DNA of 64,000 nucleotides, from positions 124,001-188,000 of the forward strand of contig NZ_JBBOCT010000001.1 in assembly GCF_038002605.1 (NCBI RefSeq), in the 5' to 3' direction. Below the pieces are notes generated by a model. The model did no database searches, was not told where the DNA came from, and saw only the letters and a list, made by a program, of their open reading frames with translations. Shown here piece after piece: positions 28,853 to 36,589 of this stretch. The position numbers and the translations under genes were made by a program. How positions within the stretch are numbered: the stretch's first letter is position 1; every line of letters begins with the position of its first letter. This DNA comes from Bacillus sp. FSL K6-3431 (GTDB lineage: Bacteria > Bacillota > Bacilli > Bacillales > Bacillaceae_C).

Positions 28853-29769
28853 ACCAAGCGTCAATATGTTGGCACATCATGATGGCATATATCCGTATGT
28901 ACCACATTTTTGTGGACCGATGCCTCCCAGATTCCAAGTGATAATCTATTATTTCCCTTTTGTTTGAACGTTCTACGGATGTACGGCGGTTATAAATGAG
29001 CTGCCACTTTTCAACCCTGAGTCGATATCAGGTTGGGAATACTTGCGCGAGTGGTTACATTTCGCTAGTCCTTGGGCACTGCAATCACAAATTCGCTTGC
29101 TTCTGGGGTATCTAGTCGTTTCAATAGGTGTACCGTCTCCGGAACACCTATTGCGTCCAAATCTCCCAGTAAGCCTAACTTTGCCGAAGTTTTCAAAAAA
29201 ATTGCTTGGAACAATTCAAACAATCGGTCCCTTGGCAGTTCCTTTTTCTTGGAGACATACCGAAAAAAACGATCGATTAACTTTCTTATCATTCCCGGAG
29301 TTGAGGGGGATGCTTTTTCTCCCTTTTTAGGCTTCTTCTTTTTCTTTTTTGGGGTTTTGGTTTGATATAGGGTTTTTATATTGGCATCTTCCCTTTCCCA
29401 GAGACGGTGAAAGAAGTCGTAGAAAGTCCCTATACCGGGAACATCTCTAGGTTTAAAGTCACTCATGATGGCATAGAAAGGCACCCGGTGTAATTCATCC
29501 ACCCATTCTGTGATACTAAGGGTTGGTTTAGCTAAGAGAAGCAGAAGGTAGGAACGAATCATGGAAGCCGGGTCTCAAGGCTCAGGGCCTCTATTCGAAT
29601 AAGAACTTTGGAGCCACGACGTAAGATACGATAGGTCTGTAATCCATAGCTTGTAAATAATAGGCCAATCATTATTTACAATGGTGAGCACATTTTCAGA
29701 GTAATGCTTTTTTAATTGGTCCAAGACAAAATTTTGATAATCTTCATGTGGAACGACAGTAGGTTTCAA
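28852..29769 (-). pseudogene. Degenerate transposase with nonsense codon and internal deletion
   Basis: Read on the minus strand from ATG 29769, an N-terminal part (TVVPHEDYQNFVLDQLKK...SSYSNRGPEP) is cut by a TGA at 29575-29577 where an Arg codon is likely. The same frame then continues DPASMIRSYLLLLLAKP and ITEWVDELHRVPFYAIMSDF, then VPGIGTFYDFFHRLW, a Lys-rich tract and a dimerisation-like region, to a TAG at 29065-29067. Beyond, the frame shifts and only the C-terminus survives (RTSVERSNKREIIDYHLE, GRHRSTKMWYIRIYAIMM, CQHIDAWYAH). The catalytic middle is largely lost. These segments look like a DDE transposase, family not assigned. The frame then reads into the repeat at 28803-28852. Confidence 0.8.
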
Positions 29770-29927
29770 ATTGTGGTGTTTCTAAAAAGTCAAGTATTTT
29801 CGACGGAAATAGCAACGAAATTTCTCTGTATAAGTAACAAACTAAGCCTTTCACAATCGTATGAAAAGGAAAAGATTTGAGAACAAGGTATGAACAGTCG
29901 CCCTACTATGAGCAAAAGAATATCTCA

Positions 29928-30056
29928 GTTGATTGGAGTGGAAGGCGGCGACTCCTGGGGGATCTGCGTGACAGGTGAGACCCCGCAAGGCGCGAAGCGA
30001 CTTAGGAGGCTCACCGCACGCCCCCCGGAACGCGTCCGCCTGGAACGGAAATCAAC
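29928..30056 (-). repeat. Intergenic repeat, about 129 bp, with terminal inverted ends
   Basis: It begins GTTGATT and ends AATCAAC (perfect 7-bp terminal inverted repeat), with a GC-rich interior containing GGCGGCGACTCCTGGGGGAT and AGACCCCGC-like segments. Read on the minus strand it matches the copy at 28803. Such elements are common between genes in Bacillaceae genomes; function is unknown. Confidence 0.75.
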
Positions 30057-30075
30057 GGTGTCAGGCGGACGCGTT
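30029..30075. repeat. Perfect 14-bp inverted repeat at the repeat edge
   Basis: AACGCGTCCGCCTG (30029-30042) is perfectly complementary to 30062-30075 with a 19-nt loop. No T tract follows, so it is not a normal terminator. Confidence 0.8.
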
Positions 30076-30171
30076 GTATGTAGATTATTTATCTCACTCA
30101 AGACAGAATGTGCAATTCTACTAATAAAAAGTGAACTATCCCCCTATAAAAGTAGGAGGAGACATAAAAAA

Positions 30172-30215
30172 TAGTACAAGAAAACCTTGTACTATCTGAC
30201 TCGGTGAATGCCGAG
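30172..30215 (+). promoter_or_regulatory. Tandem small hairpins in the hisH leader
   Basis: A 9-bp perfect stem (30172-30180 with 30186-30194) is followed 5 nt later by CTCGG-TGAATG-CCGAG (30200-30215), about 30 nt before the hisH start. There is no T-box motif and no clear match to a known riboswitch. It could be an attenuator or an mRNA-stabilising leader. Confidence 0.35.
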
Positions 30216-30246
30216 AGTTTATTTAATAGATAGGAGGAGGTTTAAT

Positions 30247-30846
30247 ATGATTGGAATTATTGATTATGGTGCCGGAAATTTACATAGTGTTGAAAAGGCT
30301 GTAAAAAAACTAGGTTTTAACACAAAAATTATTCATACACCGGATGAATTAAAAGGGATGAAGAAAATCATCTTTCCAGGGGTTGGCAATGCGGGCATGT
30401 CCATGCAAATCATACAAGAAAAAGGTTTGGATAAAGAAATAATACATTGTATTCAAGCAGGAACACCTATTCTTGGCATTTGTTTAGGAATGCAGTTATT
30501 AATGGAGTATAGCAAAGAAAATATTACAGATTGCTTATCTATTTTCGAAGGTGGGGTTCTTCCTTTTAATCAAGAAGTGAAGGCCCCGCATATGGGGTGG
30601 AACAACGTTCATCAAAAAATGAAACATGCTTTGTTTCATGGTATTCCAGACAATTCAGATTTTTATTTTGTTCATTCCTACTTCGTTGTTCCAAAACAAG
30701 AAAGAGATGTTATTGGTATAACGGAATACGGTCAAGACTTTTGTTCGGTTATAGCGAGAGATAACGTAATAGGGGTACAATTTCATCCTGAAAAAAGTGC
30801 GGAAGCTGGACTTGTACTGTTGCAAAACTTTTGCGGAAATATTTAA
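30247..30846 (+). CDS. hisH: Imidazole glycerol phosphate synthase-type glutaminase (HisH family)
   Basis: A 199-residue class I glutamine amidotransferase, from the ATG at 30247 with AGGAGGAGG upstream. It begins MIGIIDYGAGNLHSVEKAV. The nucleophile is in GICLGMQLL, and the His-Glu of the triad in GVQFHPEKSAEAG. The motif PHMGWNNV is typical of HisH. PGVGNAGMSM departs from the usual PGVGAFxxxM. It supplies ammonia to the HisF partner encoded 15 nt downstream. No other his gene is in the window. It could serve histidine synthesis from a split locus, or a paralogous amidation pathway. Confidence 0.85.
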   Translation: MIGIIDYGAGNLHSVEKAVKKLGFNTKIIHTPDELKGMKKIIFPGVGNAGMSMQIIQEKGLDKEIIHCIQAGTPILGICLGMQLLMEYSKENITDCLSIFEGGVLPFNQEVKAPHMGWNNVHQKMKHALFHGIPDNSDFYFVHSYFVVPKQERDVIGITEYGQDFCSVIARDNVIGVQFHPEKSAEAGLVLLQNFCGNI

Positions 30847-30861
30847 GGAGGCACATTTACC

Positions 30862-31659
30862 ATGCTGAAAAAGCGAATCATCCCGGCAATTGATGTTGCA
30901 AATAATAAAGCAGTTAAATATGTACAATTTCGTGACCCTACCGTAATTGGTGATCCTGCGGAAATGGGGCAGAAATACGCTGATCAAGGCGCTGATGAAA
31001 TCCTTTATCTAGATACCACTGCATCATTGCATAAAAACGAAGTAAATTACGATTGGATTCGACGGGTAGCCGAGAAATTATATATTCCTTTTTCTGTCGT
31101 AGGCGGCATTCGGACAATCGATGACTTTAAAAGTGTTCTTAGAGCTGGGGCAGATAAGGTTGGAGTGAATACGGCAGCAGTAAACAGACCAGCTTTAATA
31201 AGTGAGGCCGCAGAAATATTTGGTAAACAATGCGTAGTATTGGCGCTTGATGCAAAACCAATAAGAAATAAGGATAACGAAATTATACGATGGGAAGTGT
31301 ATACGCATTCAGCACATAGTAGTACAGGGCTTGATGCAATAGAATGGGCGCTGCGTGCGGAGGAATTAGGTGCTGGTGAAATAGTGTGTACCAGTATTGA
31401 TAGGGATGGTATGAAGAGTGGATATGATACATGTTTATTAAAAAAACTCACGGATGCTGTTAATATACCTGTCATCGCATCTGGAGGAGCAGGTAGTCTA
31501 CCACATATTTTAGAAGCATTTACAGTCGGAAAAGCTGATGCAGGATTAATTGCTTCCCTACTTCATTATCAGGAGTACACCATTGAGGATATAAAGAAAT
31601 ATCTATCAGAACATGATATGCCCATTCGTTATTCAGTGGGAAAGAGCGGTGAAAATTAG
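30862..31659 (+). CDS. hisF: Imidazole glycerol phosphate synthase cyclase-type subunit (HisF family)
   Basis: A 265-residue TIM-barrel protein. The two catalytic aspartates are in IIPAIDVANN and VLALDAK. The ammonia-gate residues equivalent to Arg5, Glu46, Lys99 and Glu167 are retained (KKRIIP, DEILYLD, GADKVGVNTAAV, GEIVCTSIDRDG). C-terminal phosphate-binding motifs are VIASGGAGS and GLIASLLHY. The first active-site loop reads YVQFRDPTVIGDPAEM instead of the usual F-x2-LRDAGDP-VE, and the C-terminus is slightly extended. That loop resembles HisF paralogues of surface-sugar amidation clusters, so the substrate may differ from histidine biosynthesis. The partner gene hisH is just upstream. 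Confidence 0.82.
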   Translation: MLKKRIIPAIDVANNKAVKYVQFRDPTVIGDPAEMGQKYADQGADEILYLDTTASLHKNEVNYDWIRRVAEKLYIPFSVVGGIRTIDDFKSVLRAGADKVGVNTAAVNRPALISEAAEIFGKQCVVLALDAKPIRNKDNEIIRWEVYTHSAHSSTGLDAIEWALRAEELGAGEIVCTSIDRDGMKSGYDTCLLKKLTDAVNIPVIASGGAGSLPHILEAFTVGKADAGLIASLLHYQEYTIEDIKKYLSEHDMPIRYSVGKSGEN

Positions 31660-31707
31660 AATACGGGCCATATTAAGCTAATGATTTAAAAACTTAATAA
31701 CTGTGTA

Positions 31708-31848
31708 TCATTGCTTTAGGGTTAGAAATCTTTCTCCAAATCCTGCTAGTTCTTCCATACTTTCTAGAAACTCTGTAATGCTCTTATTAAAACGTAGGCT
31801 GTCATTTAAATCTGCATTGTCACTCAGGTTTATGATCCACCCGTAATT
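31708..31848 (-). pseudogene. Remnant of a CotJC-like (manganese-catalase family) gene
   Basis: Minus-strand translation gives YGWIINLSDNADLNDSLRF, which aligns without gaps to YQWIINMSDDVDLNDGLRF of the intact CotJC encoded at 37894-38463. DNA similarity is clear over about 60 bp. After that the frame continues to a TGA at 31708 with no further match, and nothing upstream encodes the rest of the protein. A 56-codon ORF with its own ATG covers it, but no ribosome site is evident. Best read as a decayed paralogue or a recombination scar. Confidence 0.6.
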
Positions 31849-32557
31849 TTTAACTCGGAAGGGAAAAAACAGGTTCATATCAAAAAGGGAAAGACAATTT
31901 AATTTTGAATGAAAAAGGCGAGAGCTATGTATAAGCTATCCAGATTATGTTATAGCTGGCTTGATGAAATTGAAAATCAAAAACATATTAACGAACAATT
32001 TACCGTTGTTTCTGAATCAGGATAAAAATAAAAGAATGTTATGATTGAATATAGGGGATAGATGCGTGATTATTAGGATCTGTAGCTGAGTTATTTACTA
32101 AAGAAAAGACGACATAAAACTTAACAAAAAATAAGCAAAAGCACTCATTTAGTTTGTGACTATTTGAGTACTTTTATTTATCAGTTTACCGAAAGAAGAT
32201 AGCCTAATCAATAACTAGTGGTTGCAATAGTGTTCTTGGAAATCCCCTGCTTCAAACAAACCGTAAGGTCGTTAAGTTGCTAGAGGTGTCTTCATCAAGT
32301 TTAGCTTTCGAATATATTGACCCATACCTTTTGCATATGTTAATTTAAGTATGATAAAGAGAAAAGTGGACTTGATGCTACAATAATCGGAAATTTCAAA
32401 TGTCTAAAACGGACAAAGGCAGAATAGTTTAATAGAAGTTCATTAGTTTGTTTAACGAAATTACTACATAATTGGCGGATGATCCATATTATAATGAAGA
32501 TAAGTAAGGAGTTCTCTACAATATTAGTCAGGTCCGTAAATGTTTATTAAGAAAAAG
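31849..32557. other. Intergenic, no gene seen
   Basis: About 700 bp between the cotJC-like remnant and the pspA promoter. Short open stretches exist (for example 31910-32025) without a recognisable family or ribosome site; probably decayed sequence. Confidence 0.45.
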
Positions 32558-32586
32558 TGAAACCTTTTATGTATAAAATCAGTATA
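32558..32586 (+). promoter_or_regulatory. SigW-like (ECF) promoter of the pspA operon
   Basis: TGAAAC at 32558-32563, a 17-bp spacer, then AGTATA at 32581. The SigW consensus is TGAAAC-N16-CGTA, so the -35 is perfect and the -10 and spacing are near. B. subtilis pspA (ydjF) is SigW-controlled, which supports the reading. Confidence 0.5.
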
Positions 32587-32619
32587 TATACTATTAAATA
32601 AAAATAAATGGAGGATATT

Positions 32620-33297
32620 ATGAGTATTTTAACTAGATTTAAAGATATTATGGCAAGTAATATTAATGCATTATTGGACAAAGCTGAGAATCCTGAGAAG
32701 ATGATTGATCAATACATGAGGAACTTAAATAGTGATTTAGGTAAGGTGAAGGCTGAAACAGCTTCTGTTATGGCTGAAGAACAAAGATCGAAAAGAGCGT
32801 TAAATGAATGTATGTCTGACATTGAAAAAATGCAGAATTATGCAATCAAGGCACTGGAATCGGAAAACGAAGAGGATGCTAGAAAGTTTTTGGAGAAAAA
32901 GTCGGCACTAGTAGCGAAAGAATCTGAATTACAACAGGCTTATAGTTTGGCAGCATCTAATGCGCTTCGAATGAAAGAAATGCATGATAAACTTGTTTCT
33001 GATATTGGTGAGTTGGAAGCGCGTAGAACGATGATCAAAGGTAAGATGGCGATCGCAAAAACACAAGAGAGATTGAATAAGATGGGTTCATCTATCTCGG
33101 GTGCCAATCAATCGATGTCGGCATTTGGAAGAATCGAAGAAAAGGTAAACAAAGCACTAGATGAGGCCAATGCAATGGCCGAGTTGAATACGAATCCAAA
33201 AGATGACATAAAGGATTTAATGACAAAATATGATAGTAATACTGGTGTAGATGAGGAGCTAGCTGCATTAAAGGAAAAGTTAAACAATAAAGAATAA
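32620..33297 (+). CDS. pspA: Phage-shock protein A / IM30 family (LiaH-PspA)
   Basis: A 225-residue protein, from the ATG at 32620 with GGAGG 5 nt upstream. It starts MSILTRFKDIMASNINALLDKAENPEKMIDQYMRNL, the amphipathic membrane-binding helix plus first coiled-coil of PspA. The rest is almost wholly charged coiled coil, ending with DEELAALKEKLNNKE. PspA forms oligomeric rods or rings that bind and stabilise stressed membranes (ESCRT-III relatives). It heads an operon matching B. subtilis ydjF-ydjG-ydjH-ydjI and follows a SigW-like promoter. Confidence 0.93.
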   Translation: MSILTRFKDIMASNINALLDKAENPEKMIDQYMRNLNSDLGKVKAETASVMAEEQRSKRALNECMSDIEKMQNYAIKALESENEEDARKFLEKKSALVAKESELQQAYSLAASNALRMKEMHDKLVSDIGELEARRTMIKGKMAIAKTQERLNKMGSSISGANQSMSAFGRIEEKVNKALDEANAMAELNTNPKDDIKDLMTKYDSNTGVDEELAALKEKLNNKE

Positions 33298-33310
33298 CAA
33301 GTCAAAGATA

Positions 33311-33354
33311 CCTACTAGTAAAGCTGTAGCTAAAGCTACAGCTTTACTAGTAGG
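33311..33354. repeat. Perfect 20-bp inverted repeat between pspA and ydjG
   Basis: Arms 33311-33330 and 33335-33354 are fully complementary around a TAAA loop. It is followed by GTAGGGGG, not a T tract, so it would form a very stable intercistronic hairpin rather than a standard terminator. It may protect the pspA transcript or tune the ratio of PspA to the downstream membrane proteins. Confidence 0.85.
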
Positions 33355-33391
33355 TAGGGGGAAATGTGTTATCAAGAGAGGTGAAAAGAAG

Positions 33392-34420
33392 ATGATCATA
33401 CAATATAAATGCCCTAACTGCGGAGATGATATGGATTTCGATAGTGAAACTGGTATGCTCTCTTGCCATAGTTGCGGTAGAAATGAAAACATAGAAGAAT
33501 TTTCAGAAGATCTTATTCAGGCTACTTTTTCAGAAGAAGAGGCGAATGAATATCATTGTGAAAATTGTGGTGCTGTGCTCATTACGGAAGCGGAAACAAC
33601 GGCAACTACTTGTAGCTTCTGTGGAGCTGCAGTGGTTATAGGAGATCGACTTTCGGGGATTTTAGCCCCTGCAAAGGTTATTCCTTTTACAATTAGTAAG
33701 GAAGAAGCAAAAAAGGCTTTTCAGACCTGGTGTAAGAATGGCCTACTGACACCAAAGGGGTTTATGACAGCTGATCGCATAAAAGGGATAACTGGGATGT
33801 ATGTTCCTTTTTGGTTGTATGACTTAAATAGTAAGGTCAAGGTTGATGCCCAAGGTACCAAAGTGAAAACATACACAAGAGGCGAATATATTTATACAGA
33901 AACAAAATATTTTGATGTATATCGCGATATTAATCTAGATTATGTAAAAGTACCAGTTGATGCATCCGAAAAAATGAATGATGAAATAATGGATAAATTG
34001 GAACCATATCACTACGATCAATTAAAAATATTTAAAACCCCGTATTTAGCGGGATATATTGCGGAAAAATATAATTATACAGATGCAGATCTTTTGCCCC
34101 GTGCAAAAACAAAAATACAGAACTTCATAGAAACCTATATTAGTTCTACGATTTCAGGTTATTCCTCTGTTAATTACAAGCATAAACAAATAAATACGAA
34201 GAAAAAACATGCTTCATACGTCCTTCTGCCAGTATGGATGGTTTATTATGATTTTGATAAAACGGAACATACATTTGCGATGAATGGGCAAACAGGTAAA
34301 GTGATTGGGAAACCTCCAATTAGTTACTCGAAAGTTGCTATGTGGTTTAGCGGTATTGCTGGTACGTCATTTATTACACTAAAATTAATCTCCATGATTT
34401 TAGGAGGTGGTTTTTGGTGA
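33392..34420 (+). CDS. ydjG: YdjG-like zinc-ribbon membrane protein
   Basis: A 342-residue protein. The N-terminus has two zinc ribbons: CPNCGDDM...CHSCG and CENCGAVL...CSFCGA. The middle is a soluble domain repeated in this family (PFTISKEEAKKAFQTWCK, YVPFWLYDLNSKV, VLLPVWMVYYDF). A hydrophobic helix near the end (WFSGIAGTSFITLKLISMIL) should anchor it. In B. subtilis YdjG works with YdjH and YdjI to bring PspA to the membrane. The start has GAGAGGTG upstream; the stop overlaps the next GTG start. Confidence 0.85.
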   Translation: MIIQYKCPNCGDDMDFDSETGMLSCHSCGRNENIEEFSEDLIQATFSEEEANEYHCENCGAVLITEAETTATTCSFCGAAVVIGDRLSGILAPAKVIPFTISKEEAKKAFQTWCKNGLLTPKGFMTADRIKGITGMYVPFWLYDLNSKVKVDAQGTKVKTYTRGEYIYTETKYFDVYRDINLDYVKVPVDASEKMNDEIMDKLEPYHYDQLKIFKTPYLAGYIAEKYNYTDADLLPRAKTKIQNFIETYISSTISGYSSVNYKHKQINTKKKHASYVLLPVWMVYYDFDKTEHTFAMNGQTGKVIGKPPISYSKVAMWFSGIAGTSFITLKLISMILGGGFW

Positions 34421-35214
34421 AAACTAAAATATGTGTAAGAATGGGGTTATTCCTTATAGCCATCCTTCTGATTATTCCAGTTATCGCTAATAATACATTA
34501 GCCGCTAATGAGACGAAGCAGCATATTTATGATTCTGCGAATCTGTTAAATCAAGACGAGATTGAGAATCTGGAAGAAATGGCTAATAAATATAGTGCAA
34601 AGAGAAAAACAGACTTCATTATATTAACTACTAATGATACGGAAGGAAAAGATATCGTTCCGTATATGCAAGATTTTTATGATGAAAACGCGCCAGGATA
34701 TGATAAACCTCATGGAAATACTGTAATCTTAACGATTGATATGCAACATAAAGATGTGGAAGTAGCTGGATTTTATAAGGGTGAAAAATACTTGGATAAT
34801 GAGAGGGCTACACTAGTCCGAGAAAAAATCACTCCAGATTTATCAAATGAAAACTATGAACAAGCATTTCAAACTTTTATCACAACATCCTATAATTATA
34901 TGGGCATCAAACCAGGGATAAGTCCAGATAATATATTATTTAATATCTGGTTTCAAATCATTGCTTCACTTGCGCTTGCTGGGATGATTGTCGGTGTGAT
35001 GGTTTATAACTCAGGCGGGAAGAAAACAATTAACGAAAAGACTTATCGAGATATTAATAGTTCAAAAGTTCTTCAAAGAAAAGATACCTACATAAGGACA
35101 TCCACTTCAAAACGTAAAAAGCCATCAAATAATAGCAGTAGTGGAGGCGGACGAAGCGGTGGTGGAGTGACAGGGGGAGGCCACTCCCATAGTGGTAGTA
35201 GGGGAAGTTTTTAA
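34417..35214 (+). CDS. ydjH: YdjH-like TPM-domain membrane protein
   Basis: A 265-residue protein from a GTG at 34417 that overlaps the ydjG stop, with AGGAGGTGG upstream. An N-terminal signal or membrane segment (MGLFLIAILLIIPVIANN) is followed by a TPM (DUF477) domain: IYDSANLLNQDEIENLEEMA, then DFIILTTNDTEG and GNTVILTIDMQHKDVEV. A second membrane helix (FQIIASLALAGMIVGVMVY) leads to a Ser/Gly/His-rich tail (SSSGGGRSGGGVTGGGHSH) typical of these proteins. It probably forms the membrane complex with YdjG. Confidence 0.85.
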   Translation: MKTKICVRMGLFLIAILLIIPVIANNTLAANETKQHIYDSANLLNQDEIENLEEMANKYSAKRKTDFIILTTNDTEGKDIVPYMQDFYDENAPGYDKPHGNTVILTIDMQHKDVEVAGFYKGEKYLDNERATLVREKITPDLSNENYEQAFQTFITTSYNYMGIKPGISPDNILFNIWFQIIASLALAGMIVGVMVYNSGGKKTINEKTYRDINSSKVLQRKDTYIRTSTSKRKKPSNNSSSGGGRSGGGVTGGGHSHSGSRGSF

Positions 35215-35278
35215 TCGATAGTCAGAAAAAGTGATAAGCAAATACTAGTGGATGTATTCAGAAAGGAAATGATGAAAG

Positions 35279-36292
35279 ATGGGGTTTTTCAAGGGTCAAT
35301 TTGCTAATGTTGTTGAATGGGAAGAATTTAGAGATGATATGATTTTTTGGAAGTGGAGTAATGAGGAGATTAAAAAAGGAAGTAGACTGATTATTCGCCC
35401 CGGTCAAGATGCGATATTTTTAAATAATGGTAAGATCGAAGGGATTTTTGAAGATGATGGGGATTATAATATTGAATCGCAGATTATCCCTTTTTTATCC
35501 ACGTTAAAAGGTTTTAAGTTTGGTTTTAATAGTGGTATGAGGGTGGAAGTATTATTTGTGAATACGAAGGAGTTTACAGTTAAGTGGGGCACTAAAAATG
35601 CGATTAATATTCCAACTTTACAACTTCCCGGTGGGATGCCTATTCGTGCCAATGGTACTTTTAATTTTAAAGTTAATGATTATATTGCACTTATAGATAA
35701 AGTGGCAGGAATAAAAAATAGTTATCTTGTCGAGGATATTAAGATTAGGATTACCTCCGTTCTCGACCAGCTCTTGATGAAGTGGATTACTAGAGAAGGA
35801 AAAGATATGTTTAATTTACAGGCGAATGCTTTTGATATTGCAAAAGGCATCATGGAAGATCTGGATATGCAAATGATCGATAGTGGAATGACCATCACTG
35901 GCTTTAATATAATGAGCTTTAATTATCCAAAAGAAATTCAAGATATGATCACCAAGACCGCTTCCCATGGAATGATTGGTGATGTGAACAGATATCAACA
36001 GGTTTCAATGACGGATGGGATCGCTTCCGGTAAAGTCAAAGGTGGTGGAGCTGCTTCAGATATGGCTGGAATGATGATGGGCATGAACGTTGCCAATCAA
36101 ATGATGAAAAATATCAATCAAAATCAAGATCAAGATGCCCCGGCGCAAGCAAAACCAACACAAAAGAATTCAACCAATGCAGACCACAACATTACTTCTG
36201 AAGGAAATCAAAAGCCTAATTTTTGCCCTAACTGTGGAGAAAAAACTGGAGGAGGAAACTTTTGCGGGAATTGTGGCCAAAAACTAGTTTAA
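35279..36292 (+). CDS. ydjI: YdjI-like SPFH-domain protein with C-terminal zinc ribbon
   Basis: A 337-residue protein starting MGFFKGQFANVVEWEEFRDDM, as in the YdjI/virion-core group of SPFH proteins. The SPFH-like region spans about residues 25-240 (SRLIIRPGQDAIFLNNGKIEG; FTVKWGTKNAINIPTLQLPGG). A Met- and Gln-rich linker and a terminal zinc ribbon (FCPNCGEKTGGGNFCGNCGQKL) follow. In B. subtilis YdjI recruits PspA to the YdjG-YdjH membrane proteins. It is last in the operon, with a strong terminator 65 bp after the stop. Confidence 0.88.
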   Translation: MGFFKGQFANVVEWEEFRDDMIFWKWSNEEIKKGSRLIIRPGQDAIFLNNGKIEGIFEDDGDYNIESQIIPFLSTLKGFKFGFNSGMRVEVLFVNTKEFTVKWGTKNAINIPTLQLPGGMPIRANGTFNFKVNDYIALIDKVAGIKNSYLVEDIKIRITSVLDQLLMKWITREGKDMFNLQANAFDIAKGIMEDLDMQMIDSGMTITGFNIMSFNYPKEIQDMITKTASHGMIGDVNRYQQVSMTDGIASGKVKGGGAASDMAGMMMGMNVANQMMKNINQNQDQDAPAQAKPTQKNSTNADHNITSEGNQKPNFCPNCGEKTGGGNFCGNCGQKLV

Positions 36293-36356
36293 TAAAAGTT
36301 GGTGTAATATGGCCTAACAAACAATTAAACTGCAAATTTTAGGTTTATACAATAAG

Positions 36357-36402
36357 AATGTCTCCTTTCACCAGACTACTGGTATAAAGGAGACATTTTT
36401 AT
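36357..36402 (+). terminator. Intrinsic terminator after ydjI
   Basis: A stem AATGTCTCCTTTCACC (36357-36372) pairs with 36381-36397 around ACTACT-type loop sequence, followed by TTTTTATT. Confidence 0.9.
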
Positions 36403-36589
36403 TATGAGTTCACTGATGTAAAAATTTTATATACTCTGTACTTATTTACCTTGTGATGATCTTAGTTGTTTTCTAGCTAAAAAACGTCAGTAAATTATGA
36501 CATTTAAGATCATAGTAGCTTTTCTATTTATTATTGATAAATAATGTTAGACTTAATTAATATCTTTATTTGTTGAAGGACGTGTTCGT

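Larger units (their letters stand above)
29770..30246. other. Intergenic region with full-length repeat and hisH leader
   Basis: This holds the 129-bp GC-rich repeat (29928-30056), an overlapping 14-bp inverted repeat, and two small hairpins directly upstream of hisH. No gene is seen; plus-strand ORFs through here only traverse the repeat. Confidence 0.6.

Noticed and set aside
29043..29365. Two plus-strand ORFs over the transposase remnant
   Set aside because: They are antisense to the recognisable transposase frame and include the complement of its Lys-rich tract as an artificial Phe run.
29890..30174. Plus-strand ORF of 94 codons upstream of hisH
   Set aside because: It consists mostly of the GC-rich intergenic repeat; no family resemblance.
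30172..30246. T-box or known riboswitch upstream of hisH
   Set aside because: No T-box sequence, specifier loop or terminator/antiterminator pair is visible, only two short hairpins.
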